In this document: one piece after another, positions 12,589 through 25,045 of the stretch
How positions within the stretch are numbered: position 1 is the first letter of the stretch
Layout of the letters: every line of letters starts with the position of its first letter
Assembly (NCBI RefSeq): GCF_010015445.1
Contig: NC_053118.1
Span: forward strand, 19,829,437-19,893,436
Direction of reading: 5' to 3'
Source: Perca fluviatilis
Lineage: Eukaryota > Chordata > Actinopteri > Perciformes > Percidae
DNA length: 64,000 nt
Notes under the pieces: model-generated
What the model was told of the DNA's origin: nothing
Seen by the model: only the letters and a program-made list of their open reading frames with translations
Databases searched by the model: none
Program-made: the position numbers and the translations under genes

Positions 12589-14214
12589 ATAAATGTCAAG
12601 TCGTAACACGGGCAAACTTAATCTACATTGCAGTACACTTATTGAAATATGAATACACGTAGCTTAAACGTTTCCACAGATAACGAGGCAGTAAAGCCCA
12701 TGACCGTTTAGCAAGCTACAGAATAGTTTTAACTTACATTCTGGGCTACACACATCACTTCAACAAGTCTGAAAACGGCAAAGGATTGATAAAGAAAAGT
12801 CGATTTACAGCTGCTGTTCTGTCCCCTTCTCCTGTCTGAGAGCGAGTGATTGGCAGGAGATCAAAGCGATGACTCGCGCTGTCATCTCCACCTCACGCCA
12901 TGATTCCAACTTCAAGAAACGCACTGTAGGCTACGCAGTGCGCCCGCGCGGTAACTTCAGGGGACTCGGATGAAGCTGGGAACACGCGGTTTCCACACCG
13001 TGGTAATCCACCGTGATAATGATATTTTAAATGAAACCGGTAATTGTTATCTTCAACAGTTTTTTACCGGGGTTTACCATATACACCGGTAATCGTTACA
13101 TTCCTAATTGGGAGTGTTTGATTTTCCATTGTTGTGTCAAGGGGTGTTCCTCCATCGAGTAGTGTTTCCCTCATTTTAAAATGCGTAGCGCCCCCTATAT
13201 TTTGCCAGTAGAGGGCATTTTGGGTTGGGTATCTCATAATGTTAGTGTGTAATGTGACTCCTCAACAAAAACGTGTGCTGAATATTGTAAAGGCATGTTT
13301 TTTATTTTTTTTATTTCACGTTTTAATAAACTATATTTTAAAGTGTAAATAAACCTCAGGCTTCATCCAGCTTCAGGGTATGCACTTCGAACAGGCATTA
13401 TCAGCAAAAACAATTACATTGTGATAAATATCGATGTCGATCAAAATGGGAAAATATATCATACATTTTTTTCCATATCGCCCGGCCCTAGTTGCAGATT
13501 TATTTTCTGTTTCTCAGTGACTCAACTAGTCGTTTTAGCTTTAGATTTGTCATATGTATTACAGTATATGTATTGGCTGTGTAGAAGGCACTGGCAAATC
13601 CAGTTTGCCACTTGCTAAAGTCATGTTAATATAGAGCAGCAATGGCATCTATTTAGGAAGAAGGGGAGGAGCTTCTGCCAGCCCAAATGTTCCAAGCTGT
13701 AATGCTAGGCTGTCTGACTTTCTTGGGGGTCCACACAGAAAGTTTGTTTGAACTTGGCCTTGTCAAAGTCAAGACAGCCACTTTCTTTGAATTGATATTG
13801 GTCCATTTTATAGCCTACCCCTAAAGATTAGTACTGATTTATATGCTTCCGTCCTGGGTAGTGCACATGGATTAAAGTTGTCCAGCCTTCCGCCTTGAAC
13901 TTGTGTGTGTGGTGCCGACAGTTCAACTATTGCAAACTGAAGTGAATGTCATACTTTGTATCACATTAATCACCTAAATAAAATGTTTTGAACATCTCCA
14001 GTGGTCAGACAAATCAAGAGAAGTACAGGGGCATGGTAGTGACTGTTTAATCCAGTGTGGTTAAAGTTTAAACATGAAAGCATGCATGGTGGTGGGGACA
14101 TAATTGAGTCAGCATGTGTCTTGATAGTTTATTTATCTATAGTAAGAAAATGTACATAACTGATGAAATAAGGGCCCTCTTTAATTTTTTTTCTCAGACT
14201 ATGTAGAGGTCTGA

Positions 14215-14245
<31 letters not shown>

Positions 14246-17200
14246 GACTGGTTAACTGGTGGTAAAGAAGGAAGATCTCTGGAGTGACAATGCAATTTTC
14301 TAGCAGACCGTCCTGAGCAATAAAAGTGACGATTAACAAAAATATCTGCCGTTTTTTTTTTCTCAAATACTTCGGATTAAAGAGACAGTGCTTCTCTAGT
14401 TTCAGGACTTTAAATGTGTCCGTGATATTTTAGCATCTGCACAGTTGAAAGGAATGCTTCTGCTGGAGAAAATCCACAAACCTGGTTTCTGGCAGCTTTG
14501 GTATTTGAATGTTTGTTTTACTTAGTTATTGTCCACTCTATAGACAGAAATACACCGGTCTGCTTTTGAAACAGGATCTGGATATTTTGAACAGGTCTTA
14601 CTGGTCTTTGTGCTGTTAGGGTACGTTGTGATCTTGATTTCTTTTTTTTTTTTTTTTTAAGTTTCATTAGAAATGAAAATAGATTTAAAGAATTACCATT
14701 ATCAATCATAAATTAAAATTGTATTTGTTAAGTACTTTCCTACATACGTAGCTAATTACTTAAACTATTCAACCGCAAATCTATTTTCCATCTGTTCTGT
14801 ATTGCACCTCTTGGACAAGTCATTCACTATCTGTGTTGCACAAATTTCTCATCTTCAAATTCTCCAAGACTACATGTCTGTGAGAAGAAGTTATCTTTTG
14901 CAACAAACCTATTATTTATACCCTACTTTGAAATATTGTTACTGTGAATGGCAGAAATCTCATCTCAACTCCCACTTTTCGCCAGCCACACAGTTCAGTT
15001 AGTACAAAATGCTGCTGGCAGACTGCTCACGAGGACTAGGGAGGGGGAAATGTATAAACCCCATCTTGGCTTCTCTTCATTGGCTTACTGTAAACTTTAG
15101 GATTAATTATAAGACTATGTTGGTAATTTCTTGGCACCCGTGTGGCTTGCACCTGGTTAGGCTGTATATTCCAGAGCCTTTAACACCATGTGAACCTGAC
15201 TGCATTGTCAAATGTACAAATGGATACAGAATTGGCTAGGCAAGGGCTGACCAGACTTTTATTAACAGTGTCCCAAAGCTTTGAGTGGTGATGGCGCAGT
15301 GGATATGACACATGCCTTTGGTGTGGGAGATCCGAGTTCAATTCCCACTGCGATACGTCAACCAATGTGTCCCTGAGCAAGACACTTAACCCCTAGTTGC
15401 TCCAGAGGCGTGCAACCTCTAACATGTATAGCAATTGTAAGTCGCTTTGGATAAAAGTGTCAGCTAGATGTCATGTAATGCAATGCTTTGGACTATTTAT
15501 TTTAGTACACCTTGCTATATATTGTTTTAATTTTTATGTAGCATTTAACCCTGCATGCAATGCTCTTTTATCTTTAGTTTGTATGTGAGGCACGTTGTAA
15601 TTCTGTTTGGATTCATTTAGGGAGTTCCAAACTATGACGGACACATTTTCTTTCACTCCAGAAGCATGTCCATACATGTTTTTTTGCATTTTATTACTTT
15701 TATTAGAGAGTCAATAGTACAGTGATGCAGAGCTGACAGTAAATCATTGTGAGAGAGATGCAACAAAGACATTTTAATGTTTTGTTTTTTTTGTCTCCTC
15801 ATCTCACCGAAAATATTCTGGATGTACTGCACCTCAATGTTCCTAAGAAAGCTTTGTCAGTCAGGACACTGAAGGGTACAGAGATACAATATATGGAGCC
15901 ATATGGCTGCTGTCAGACACAAAACATGTGTGATGGACCTTTTCATGCTGTTTTACTATGAAGTTAGTTTTAAGAGTCAAAAGAATTTAAGTTTTTATAA
16001 ATTCCTACAGGAAAAAGTCCACACCTTTTTCAAATCTCTCATAAAGAATGGTAGCTGCTATTTCAGCTGCTTTAAGAAGGCTGATAATGATTTACACTGA
16101 TTACTTTTAGGAAAGTTCATAATTGCTTTTAATTTCCTTTTCCTGTTCACTGCATTTCAACGGATATGTTCAGAAAACTAATACATACCAACCATCTCTA
16201 CATGCTTGCACATAGTTCATTGTATATAAGCACCACTTTGCATTCCTAGGTGTGGGTGCTGCCAGTTCGGGTAAACTGACTTTTATGGTTGGAGGAGCGG
16301 AGGAGGAATTTACTGCAGCCAAAGAACTGCTCACCTGCATGGGAGCTAATGTGGTGTACTGCGGTCAGGTTGGAACTGGACAGGTAGGTCATAGTCGTAT
16401 TTTATTTTGTCACTGTCATGATGCATTTGTCATTCGGATAAGAAGGTGGTGTTTTTCTGAGTTTACGGTGTAAAGATAGTAGTTTGTGTGTACTTGTTGG
16501 TCAATTGTTTAATAAAATCAAAAAATGGAGTCACAAAATACGAGTCATTTAACATGTTCAGGTTATTGAATTCTAATATACGGTTATCTTGTTACTGTTA
16601 CAGGCTGCTAAAATTTGTAACAATATGCTTCTAGCCATTGGAATGATTGGGACATCAGAGACGATGAACTTGGGAGTCAGGTGAATACTCTAGCTTACAA
16701 ATAACAGTATATGCAGTCATTTGAAATCATTGCAATAGATATAGCAGCAAAACTATTTGTGTAAGTAACATGGAATGTGTCTTCATTCACAGACTTGGTC
16801 TTGATCCTAAACTGTTGGCCCAGATCCTGAACATGAGTTCAGGTCGGTGCTGGTCCAGTGACACCTACAACCCTGTCCCTGGGGTTATGGAGGGAGTCCC
16901 CTCTGGGAATAACTACCAGGGAGGCTTCGGCACCCAGCTGATGGCTAAGGTCGGTTTAATGACTATTGCAGTGTATACTTCAGTTACTGTTGAGAATTAG
17001 TGTTTCCTCAAACATTTCATCATTAGGTTTGTACATGCTAACCTTGTCATCACAAAAAGTGGGGAAATAAACCAAATATTTTATGGCTGTAATTCTTTTT
17101 CCTCTAGTGTGGGAAATGAATTGGTTCCTATTGGAACAGAAATGTATTCATTTTTTGATTTAAGTGGACTGTTCTCATTCATATACTGTATGTATCAGAG

Positions 17201-17623
17201 TTAACATAAGTCAATCAGGGTTACTGGGCCATAATCTGTGCATGTGACAGGGATTTAAGTGACAGTGTTAAAAATCAAAATTATATCTTAGTCACACCAC
17301 TTTAAATGATGCAGTGAACTAGTTGGCAGTAGTTTACATCCCTCTTAAAAGGGACTCAAACCCATGTTATTAAAATAAAAAATAAATGTCTGTGGTGTGT
17401 GGGCTGGTGTATACATTTCAGCTTTGTTGGTTTTTCTAACGTTTTGTTTGCTTTTCTTTTTCAGGATCTAGGCTTAGCACAGAACACCGCCACCAACACA
17501 AAGACTCCTGTCCCTCTCGGCTCCTTAGCCCATCAGATCTACCGTATAATGTGCGCACGCGGTTATGCCAATAAAGATTTCTCCTCCGTGTTCCAGTTCC
17601 TGCGTGAGGAGGAGGGCCAGTAA
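9173..17623 (+). CDS. hibadh: 3-hydroxyisobutyrate dehydrogenase, mitochondrial
   Basis: Oxidises 3-hydroxyisobutyrate to methylmalonate semialdehyde with NAD+ in mitochondrial valine catabolism. Eight exons join in frame: 9173-9242, 10240-10400, 10490-10599, 10684-10805, 16250-16383, 16604-16680, 16793-16949, 17465-17623, giving 329 aa (human has 336). The N terminus ([14 protein letters not shown]...) is basic and hydrophobic, as expected for a mitochondrial presequence. Residues 39-44 GLGNMG form the Rossmann NAD-binding loop. DAPVSGG (149-155) is the substrate-binding signature. GQAAKICNN holds the family's catalytic lysine (K202). The C terminus ends REEEGQ. It is tax1bp1's head-to-head neighbour and lies on the 5' (posterior) side of the Hox cluster, as in other vertebrates. 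Intron 4 is 5.4 kb and full of transposon remnants. Confidence 0.95.
11275..11420 (+). mobile_element. hAT-type MITE fragment (TAGGGCTGCACGATAT end)
   Basis: In hibadh intron 4. Starts tagggctgcacgatat and continues with the 'gattgcgatatgattcacgatat' body familiar from fish hAT-type non-autonomous elements. I could not find the matching right end, so the outer limit is approximate. Confidence 0.5.
11758..13106. mobile_element. Second hAT-like element nested in the first
   Basis: Left end tagggatgtaac and right end gttacattccta are near-perfect inverted repeats; 'ggttttcggtattatcgc' and 'aaaccggtaattgttatc' give subterminal symmetry. The flanking octamers (acactgag and attgggag) match only partly, so the duplication has decayed or the boundary is off by a base or two. 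It contains a (CT)n tract and no transposase. Confidence 0.6.
12526..12585. repeat. (CT)n microsatellite
   Basis: About 30 CT units inside the nested element. Confidence 0.95.
14214..14245. repeat. (AAT)n microsatellite
   Basis: About 10 AAT units in hibadh intron 4. Confidence 0.9.
14790..15230 (+). pseudogene. Non-LTR retrotransposon (LINE) reverse-transcriptase C-terminal fossil
   Basis: Two frames together show the conserved C-terminal block of fish LINE reverse transcriptases: '[13 protein letters not shown]' in one frame, then after a shift '[17 protein letters not shown]' and '...[12 protein letters not shown]'. The frameshift and divergence show it is dead. No 5' part is present, as usual for truncated LINE copies. 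Clade (L2/Rex/RTE-like) not resolved. Confidence 0.65.
15284..15482 (+). mobile_element. tRNA-derived SINE with LINE-type tail
   Basis: Head with pol III A box (tggcgcagtgga, 15292-15303) and B box (gagttcaattcc, 15334-15345), then 'ccctgagcaagacacttaacccc', and a tail 'gtcgctttggataaaagtgtcagcta' widely shared by fish SINEs. The same tail recurs at 61985-62030. It directly follows the LINE fossil, with no evidence that the two are one unit. Confidence 0.75.
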
Positions 17624-18152
17624 TGTCAGCCTCCACCCCGTCCACAGCCTGGCCTGTCCCTGCACAGGACTAACAGCGTAGTTGGGGCGCCCCAAGGACT
17701 TTCTATTTCAAAGTTGTGAAAGACATGAAGCCAAGAGAGCTCCCACGCTGCGTGACCGATTATGTCAGCACTTCTCTCCAATTGGAAATCTTGTTTTCTG
17801 TGTGTTTTTAGCCTTTTTATTATACAACACTCCTTTCCGTTTTAGAAGCAAGTAAATGGTGTGATATACAGAGGATCCAAAAGATAAGTGGACTGTCAAG
17901 CAGTGGCAGCTCTGCAGATCTTAATTATAATGCAAATAGTCCTGTGGGAATCTGTGGTGTTGAAAAGACAACGCATTAGCTCTTGCTTGTCAACACTAAA
18001 TAGCTGCAAACGCAGTTTAGTCTCCACATATTTATGTTTGTCACCATTTCTTTATGTTGCCGGGGGGGGGGGTTCTGTTCATGGGGGTAACTGCTCTTGA
18101 CATTGGAAATGTTATAGGATAAGAGTGTCACATCATACATATCCTGTTAGTA

Positions 18153-18158
18153 AATAAA
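18153..18158 (+). other. hibadh: Likely hibadh polyadenylation signal
   Basis: AATAAA about 530 bp after the hibadh stop codon, followed by a T/G-containing stretch. Implied 3' UTR of about 0.55 kb. Confidence 0.5.
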
Positions 18159-19904
18159 GACAAATTGTGATGTCTTAAACTTTGTGAACCATTAATTTAC
18201 CACCTACCTCCTTAAATTCCATTCATGTTTTCATTTCTGGTATTTGGAGATTAACTTGAACTTAACTGAAATATAAACATATTTTTATAAAACAATGCAC
18301 ACACCATTTATTCATGGTTGCTCTGTTGGAGTAAAGCTATAACTTGTGTTTTTGTTGAAAGACCTATTTAAAGAGAAGAGCTTTGCATTGGCACAAATTA
18401 AATGGAATTTCTGCAATCCACAAACTTGTATGCAAAAGCAACCAAACCTCAGAGACAGAGGATGAAGGATAGGCTACTAATTCCCGCGATGAAAATGGCA
18501 ATTTAAATTCTAAATGCCTTGTATGTGAACACGCATTGCACAATGTTCTCTCCATGACTCTGAGCTAGTAAGTTAATGGCTCCCAAATGTTCTAGTTTCC
18601 ATCGTGTGTCCCACTGATTCAGTAGTCAAGAGAAACCAAGCTTGGCTGCAGAGCAGATGCATCGGCGGGATGCGGAACGCCGGACAGAGAAACGGGGCCA
18701 GAGCTGCACATGTTCCAAACTAAAAGGCCGCTTCAACTTCTTTCAGTTGGAAGTAAATTATCCATCACAAATTATTGTCTAATGAAGATCTGACTATTTT
18801 TGTATTGCATACTTCACAACTATGAAACAAAGTTGTGACAGACTGTTGTATCATCAATTTAGGGATGTGCACCGCTTTTCTATTCCCTCTTAGGCCAGAC
18901 CAGGAGGGCGGCATGTTTCTGATCTAGTTTGCCAAGAGCCAGTGAGGGGCCAAGGTGCCATAGGTCATGCGATCACAAGACAAACCCATAAAAAGTCCAT
19001 TAAGGACTGTCGGCTAAGAGCTGTGTTTTCATCTACATGATAGGTACTGCAAACAGAGCAGCACTTTGGTCTCTGGCCTCAGCAGACTGTGTGACGCACA
19101 CACACACACACAGCCTGACATAATCTGCTGCTGCGCGCACATCATCCCTCGTGCTCAATTTATAGTCTCTTCAACACGTTTTAATTAAGCTTTGCATTCA
19201 GCAGTCCTTTTGTGTTTGTTCTTAAACTCGGTGATTCATATGTGCATTTTTGCGTATGATAGCATAGTTTGGCAATTACATATGCATCATCAAAAAGATG
19301 CATGCATTTTGTTGACAAGCTATTAGACTTGACTGTGGAAAAAAAGTGCGCAAGTTTTATCCAACACTAATGACTTCGCACAAAATGTCTTTGCTTTTTG
19401 CTTGTTCCAAATTGTTTAGTTCATTTTCCAGCGTAGATTTCAACAAGCCTGAGTTTGTGCTTTTCTACATTTTGCATTCGAAGCAATAGCGTCAGATCTG
19501 TGTGGTTTTAATAGGGGCCTCCTTGTCCAGCCTAGTTTACACTGTGTGTGCTATAGCCTAGTTGCAAAAAAAGACCCATCTCATTCCTGCTTTTTATTTT
19601 AAAGATCAGTTAAGAAATGCTCTATTTTAACTAAATGTTGTAGGCTACTTAAAGATGAATCCTTTAATTCATGTATTGGTTAAAAAAAAAATTATTTCAG
19701 ATATTTGTATAGTTCAGACTTGTATTTTAGTTGTAAATTGGCGTAAAGTTTCGATTTTCACTTAAAGAGGGTAATTGCATGTGATAATTACAAGTAGGTT
19801 ACCACATAATTTGTATTCGTCCTTGCGCATTTAATAGCCTAATAATGCCATCTCGGTTATTACCATATCTGTTATGTATCTGTATAACGCTATCTTGATT
19901 TTAA

Positions 19905-19907
19905 ATT

Positions 19908-19940
<33 letters not shown>

Positions 19941-19943
19941 CGT
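19905..19943. repeat. (TG)n(CG)n alternating purine-pyrimidine tract
   Basis: TG repeat running directly into CGCGCGCG then TGCG; a Z-DNA-prone sequence about 1.9 kb upstream of hoxa13b. Confidence 0.85.
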
Positions 19944-21677
19944 ACTGTAGATAAAATTAACGAATGAAATGCTAATTTACAACAACTCATGACTTATTTG
20001 CAGTTTAGACATGGATCATATTTTTCGTTTAACTGGCTCATGTAACCGTTCCTAGCAGCTGCTACGTATATTGCTGAGACAGACAGTCGCCCTCTAACGT
20101 GTGAACAACGTGGCTGAGATGATTCCTGTCCAGCCAACACTCACCACCACTGAATCGGTTTAATGCGAAATTTTAGAAAGTAGGCCATTTTCCTAGCCAT
20201 AAGGCAGTGCGTATAGTAGTTAATAAAAAAAACGGATTGATAGCCTATAGTCGGTTATTAGAACATTGCTATAAAAACAAAAATTACACGGGAACGAATT
20301 CAGTAACATAAAATATTGTGCTTTTTGCCTGAAATGTAGACCAGTGCTCAGTCTGGCCTACAAGCTATGGTCTTGGGCAGTAAAGATTTACAGCCTCCAA
20401 AGGTGAGAAAACTCTACTAAAAATAAAAAGGTGCTCAAATGTAGGTGCACATTTCTCTGCGTCTGTGGTCTCACATTAGAAATGTAAAACAAAAATGAAC
20501 CCTGAAAGTTAAAACAGTATTTAGTTTGATACTTATCTTAACCTTTTCAGTCTACACCCACACAGCTGAATGGTTGACTGCCATATGTAAACAATATTTT
20601 ATTTTTTATTCTTGCACTGCTACTCATGAAGGATTTGTTATCGTATATGTGGCCAAATGCAAGACTGTTTTTAGCTCTGCAGGAAAACGAGCCCACTGTG
20701 GAGGCATTTTACGCAGAATGTATCAACATGTAGGCACGGTGAAGAGCTGTTATTTCCCTATGTCACGTTTTTACTCCAGCAGAAAGACAAAATAAATCAT
20801 CTTGAGCTTTGGTTTTTGACCATTTAATGCCAATAGATATTGTCATCGCCAAAGTCTGGTAGGATTAAAGAAAAAAGAAAACAACTGTATGTCTTAAAAA
20901 ACGAACACTGTCTGTGATGAAACCTCCTCTTCGGCTTTTAGCGGTGTTTTCTCTCCGGGCTCCCTGGCGTAAAGTGGCTGTTTTGGCCAGACTGCAACTT
21001 TCAACTTGACCTTGGCCTCCAGCCGCGTCTAATCCGTATGAGGAAGAGTGCAGCCAAATGTGGCATGCTTTTGGTGTTTTAGTGGACACTGAACTGTTGT
21101 CTATATTTGCTTGTTGTGGCAAATGTGAGGATGATTAATGTTGTTATATGCTAATTTGCCTTTTAAAAGTATCCAGAAGACAACAAAAAAAAAGAATCTG
21201 CAGTCCTGCTTAAAATCCAGATAATTTAAGAACATGATGGTACATTTAGTAAAAGTTTGCTCCTTTGACTGAAAGCGCAGCAAAGGTCCAATCTTTAGAT
21301 ATAAAACACAAATCCTTTTAAATCCACAGATCCGTAATAATTGTTGCTTTACTCTTGGAGTAAGAGCGTGTGCAACCGAAATGGCACGCGTAATTACGCA
21401 TCCTTTCCGCTGTAAAAATAAATAAATACATAGGCTATATCATACAGCTTTTCTCACGCCATGGTCTGCAGTCTATCAAATAAGCTGTTGTGATGCCACT
21501 GCACCACATACTGAGCGAAACGGTGCTATTTTAAGATTCCAATATAACAATGTTAGGAAAAAATCCCCTAAGGGACTTCTTTGCATAAAACATACACTGA
21601 TTTGCAGTACATCTTTAGGAATATACAGCTTGATCTGCACTATCTGATGTCTAGACGTTTATCATCTCCTTTGCATA

Positions 21678-21705
21678 TCACGTGTTTGGCCCTGGCCAAT
21701 AACCT
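21678..21705 (+). promoter_or_regulatory. hoxa13b: hoxa13b promoter elements: CACGTG E-box and CCAAT box
   Basis: CACGTG at 21679-21684 and a CCAAT at 21696-21700, about 120-140 bp before the ATG. The 12-mer tcacgtgtttgg here recurs upstream of hoxa9b. Confidence 0.45.
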
Positions 21706-21818
21706 TGCGATCTTTATGTACTCAGGCGTGTTGGTATCGTTACTCTGCCCGAGTCCCTGTCTCTGTTCAGTCGAGGGGATTTTGAAAAAGAGTTGGTCTC
21801 CTCGATGTAGGGCATGCT

Positions 21819-22907
21819 ATGACCGCTTCATTACTCCTCCATTCGCACTGGATTGACCCGGTGATGTTCCTCTACGACAACGGCTTGGATGAAAGAAGTA
21901 AGAACATGGAAGGATTTACTGGAGGTAATTTTGCTGCAAACCAGTGCAGGAATTTGTTAGCGCATCCAACCTCGCTGGCTCCGAGCACCACCTACGCTGC
22001 GAATGAGGTGCCAGTCTCTGGCATGGGGGAGCCTGGCAAACAGTGCAGTCCCTGTTCTGCCAGTCAGAGCTCGCCCAATGCATCTTTGCCTTATGGATAT
22101 TTTGGTAGCAGTTATTACCCATGTAGGATGTCACACGGCAGCGTGAAGGCTTGCGCGCAGCCCTCTGGTTATGGCGATAAATACATGGACTCATCGGTCT
22201 CTGGCGAGGAGTTCTCAACCAGGGCAAAGGAATTTGCGTTTTATCAGGGCTATTCCTCGGGTCCTTACCAGCCCAGCTACTTGGACGTCCCTGTCGTACC
22301 TGCGCTGAGTGCTCCATCTGAGCCAAGACATGAATCTCTGCTGCCCATGGAACCCTACCAGCCGTGGGCCATCACCAATGGTTGGAGTGGTCAAGTTTAC
22401 TGCACCAAGGAGCAGCCACAATCAAATCCTCTGTGGAAATCCTCGTTACAAGGTTTTTTTTTTTTATTGTTTTATCACAGAAATATACAATGTTCATGGG
22501 AATGTGCAGTGAAACTCAAACTCTAATGTAAGCTGTTTTTCCACTGTTGATATTTAATAATGCGTCTGAAAAAAAAAAAATAATAACAAACATGTAAATA
22601 CATTTTCGTTTTCTGTTTGATGCAGCCGAGAAGTTAAAATGTGATGCTTAATTTGTTTCCCTCCACAGACACAATATCTGGTGGAGACAGCTCTGTCCGC
22701 CGTGGGAGAAAGAAGCGCGTGCCATACACCAAGGTGCAGCTCAAAGAACTGGAAAGGGAGTACGCCGCCAATAAATTCATCACCAAGGACAAAAGGAGGA
22801 GGATATCCGCGCAGACAAATCTGACAGAGAGACAAGTGACAATCTGGTTTCAGAACAGGCGCGTAAAGGAGAAGAAAGTCGTCACTAAATTCAAGAGCTC
22901 CAGTTAG
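21819..22907 (+). CDS. hoxa13b: Homeobox protein Hox-A13b
   Basis: Posterior Hox transcription factor that patterns distal fin/limb, hindgut and urogenital structures. Two exons, 21819-22452 and 22669-22907, give 290 aa. The N terminus [22 protein letters not shown] matches the Hox-A13 start, followed by NQCRNL and KQCSPCSA blocks, PYGYFGS, and [16 protein letters not shown], all Hox13 landmarks. The poly-alanine expansions of mammalian HOXA13 are absent. The homeodomain (about 224-283; [19 protein letters not shown]...[11 protein letters not shown]) is of group-13 type, including the QVTIWFQN and RVKEKK signature. The intron is only 216 bp and its donor, CAAG|GTTTTTT, is unusually weak. Assignment to the A13 'b' copy rests on cluster context (hibadh/tax1bp1 on one side, hoxa2 and skap2 on the other). 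Confidence 0.95.
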
Positions 22908-23294
22908 CTCTGGAGATACTGAAACAGGAGGTGAAGGGCCTTCATCTAAAAAAAAACAAAAAAAAACTGTGCTATAATTTATTACATTATGAACGGGTTC
23001 TTTGTCGCCAGAGCGGCTCTGTTTCGACCTACACATTTCCTTCCTGACGTTTTAATTGGAACCAGTCGATGCGGCCTGTTGACAGAAGATCGGAAATGGG
23101 TTGCAACATGTTGACCAAGGCGATTCTGCGATGGATGCATGCTCTCCTTAAAATATTCACCAAGCAATAAGACATTCGGCCTTAAAAGGCACGAGACACC
23201 CCGAGCAATCCTGCGCTTTTATTCCACTTAATCTAATCCAGAATTTAAGACTGAATCAGTTACTATATTCGTCTTTAGACAGTGATGCAGTGTT

Positions 23295-23300
23295 AATAAA
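23295..23300 (+). other. hoxa13b: Possible hoxa13b polyadenylation signal
   Basis: AATAAA about 390 bp downstream of the stop codon. Not verified. Confidence 0.35.
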
Positions 23301-24007
23301 TAGGGGGCCATAAACTTTCAGTCGCCTTCACTTAAACCTTCAGTCTGTGATCAGTACAATGAAAACAGGCCAAGATGAACACATAAATAACAGAAAATGA
23401 TTTTGAAAATTATATTTCCAGCAGCTCCTTTCATTCAGAGAAAAAAATAAAATATCTGTAGGCCTTCTCTGTCCTTGCAGAGGCAATAGAGCCTACAACA
23501 CGCCTTATTTCAATTATTTAGATAAACTTAATTTCACAGTTTGAAAAACAGAGTTTACACTTCATCCCTGCTTTCCATTTAAAATAAGTCTCTGTTGTTT
23601 AATCGTCCAGTATCTGATAAAACGCGTGAAACTAGCTTGAGCATTTCAATAGGTTTGCCCACACTTGTCCATGCCACTGTCCCTTTTTCTAAACACAGGG
23701 TTTTACTCAATAACTCTCAGAATAAAACTGACCTATGCAATTTCCGCCTGTCAGTCAAGAAGAGTACTGAAAACGTAAGCATATTTAAACTTGTAAATAC
23801 TATCTGACAGCAACTATCTATTCTCCCTTTTATGACTGCAATAGCCAAAGTTTTTGACAATAAATGTTTGAGAGACGCAATGTGATCTTGTCATTTTGAT
23901 TCATATTATTTGGTAAGCCTACAAATTGGACATGGGGGCTTGATTGATAAAGGTTAGGGTTTACAAATCCTTTTAATGGTGAAATGACATATGAATACAG
24001 TATATTC

Positions 24008-24010
<3 letters not shown>

Positions 24011-24054
<44 letters not shown>
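24011..24054. repeat. (GT)n microsatellite
   Basis: About 22 GT units; a second GT array follows about 95 bp later. Confidence 0.95.
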
Positions 24055-24056
<2 letters not shown>

Positions 24057-24148
24057 GCCAGGCCTGCCTGAGCTCAGAAGCTCTGTGAGCTTCAGTCATT
24101 AATAAGAGTTGATGTCGCCATCTAGTGTCATAGCTCTGTCAGCACAGC

Positions 24149-24149
24149 T

Positions 24150-24191
<42 letters not shown>
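24149..24191. repeat. (GT)n microsatellite
   Basis: About 20 GT units, the pair of the array at 24011. Confidence 0.95.
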
Positions 24192-24193
<2 letters not shown>

Positions 24194-25045
24194 ACCTTTT
24201 TTACCTGACCTATAATAAAAAGTGTCATGTTTCAACTTTAACAATTAAGGTAAGTACTCAAAGCCTTATTTCTTCAGTAATAATAATATACAAATATTTT
24301 AGGGCAACAGAAAAAAACATGATACTGTAGTATTGACCGAAGTCATTGTACAACTCCAAGCCCATGATAATGATTTATAAATATTGTTGTTATTATTATT
24401 ATTGTTATATTGTATTTTTGATACACAGCTATTTGTCGATGCTAATTCTTCTTTAATGATAAAATTCGTTAAAAAAAGAATGAAAATGTATCCGTTTCCA
24501 TTCATGTTTCATCATGTTTTCCTTGCATATGCACGTGCAAACATTGTCTGTTGCACTTTTTTGTTGAGTGCAATTCAAAATTGCGTTACTAAAATGTCTG
24601 TTAATCTTTTTTAAAGAAAACATCCAATTCATGCTCATATTTATTAATTTATTACTCAATCGAAAAATCCAAATGTTAAAGTTGTTGTCTGTTCACGAAA
24701 TGCATCAAGTCCTCAAATGACCTGTTCTTCAGGAAGAAGTAGGCTTACGTGTTTTCATATTGTGTTAAAGAACGACCGGTGATTACGTCCATCTCATTTT
24801 GGAACAAAAACCTAAAACTGAAATTCGACTTATAAAAGCTGGATTTAAACAAAACCTTGTGATATGAAAAGTGTGTGAGAGGCCTGTTAATCCGCCGTCC
24901 AAACAAACCCTCACCTATTTCGCAACTCTCTTTAGTTGTCAGTAGGCCTTTTGATATTTGTCCTTCTAGAATGAATTGTATTATGGCGTTAACATGATCC
25001 ACATGATCTTAAAACAATCACATATCGACATAAACAGCAGCCCAA

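Larger units (their letters stand above)
11623..13490. mobile_element. Non-autonomous hAT-type element with perfect 8-bp target-site duplication
   Basis: Left end tagggctgggcgata; right end tatcgcccggcccta, its inverted complement with one mismatch. The element is flanked by the identical octamer gttgcaga at 11615-11622 and 13491-13498. An 8-bp duplication with a TAGGG-type end is the hAT signature. No transposase ORF is present. A second element has inserted inside it (11758-13106), so the original element was roughly 0.5 kb. Confidence 0.8.
17624..21818 (+). other. hibadh-hoxa13b intergenic region
   Basis: Holds the hibadh 3' UTR and the upstream region of hoxa13b. I see no homeobox, so the evx gene that flanks Hox13 in some HoxA clusters is not here. 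Low-repeat stretches near 18.95-19.20 kb (with 'cataaaaagtccattaagg' and 'ttttaattaagctttgc') look like possible conserved regulatory blocks, judged by eye only. Confidence 0.6.

Noticed and set aside
22554..23036. 160-residue minus-strand ORF over hoxa13b exon 2
   Set aside because: Shadow of the conserved homeobox; no independent signal.
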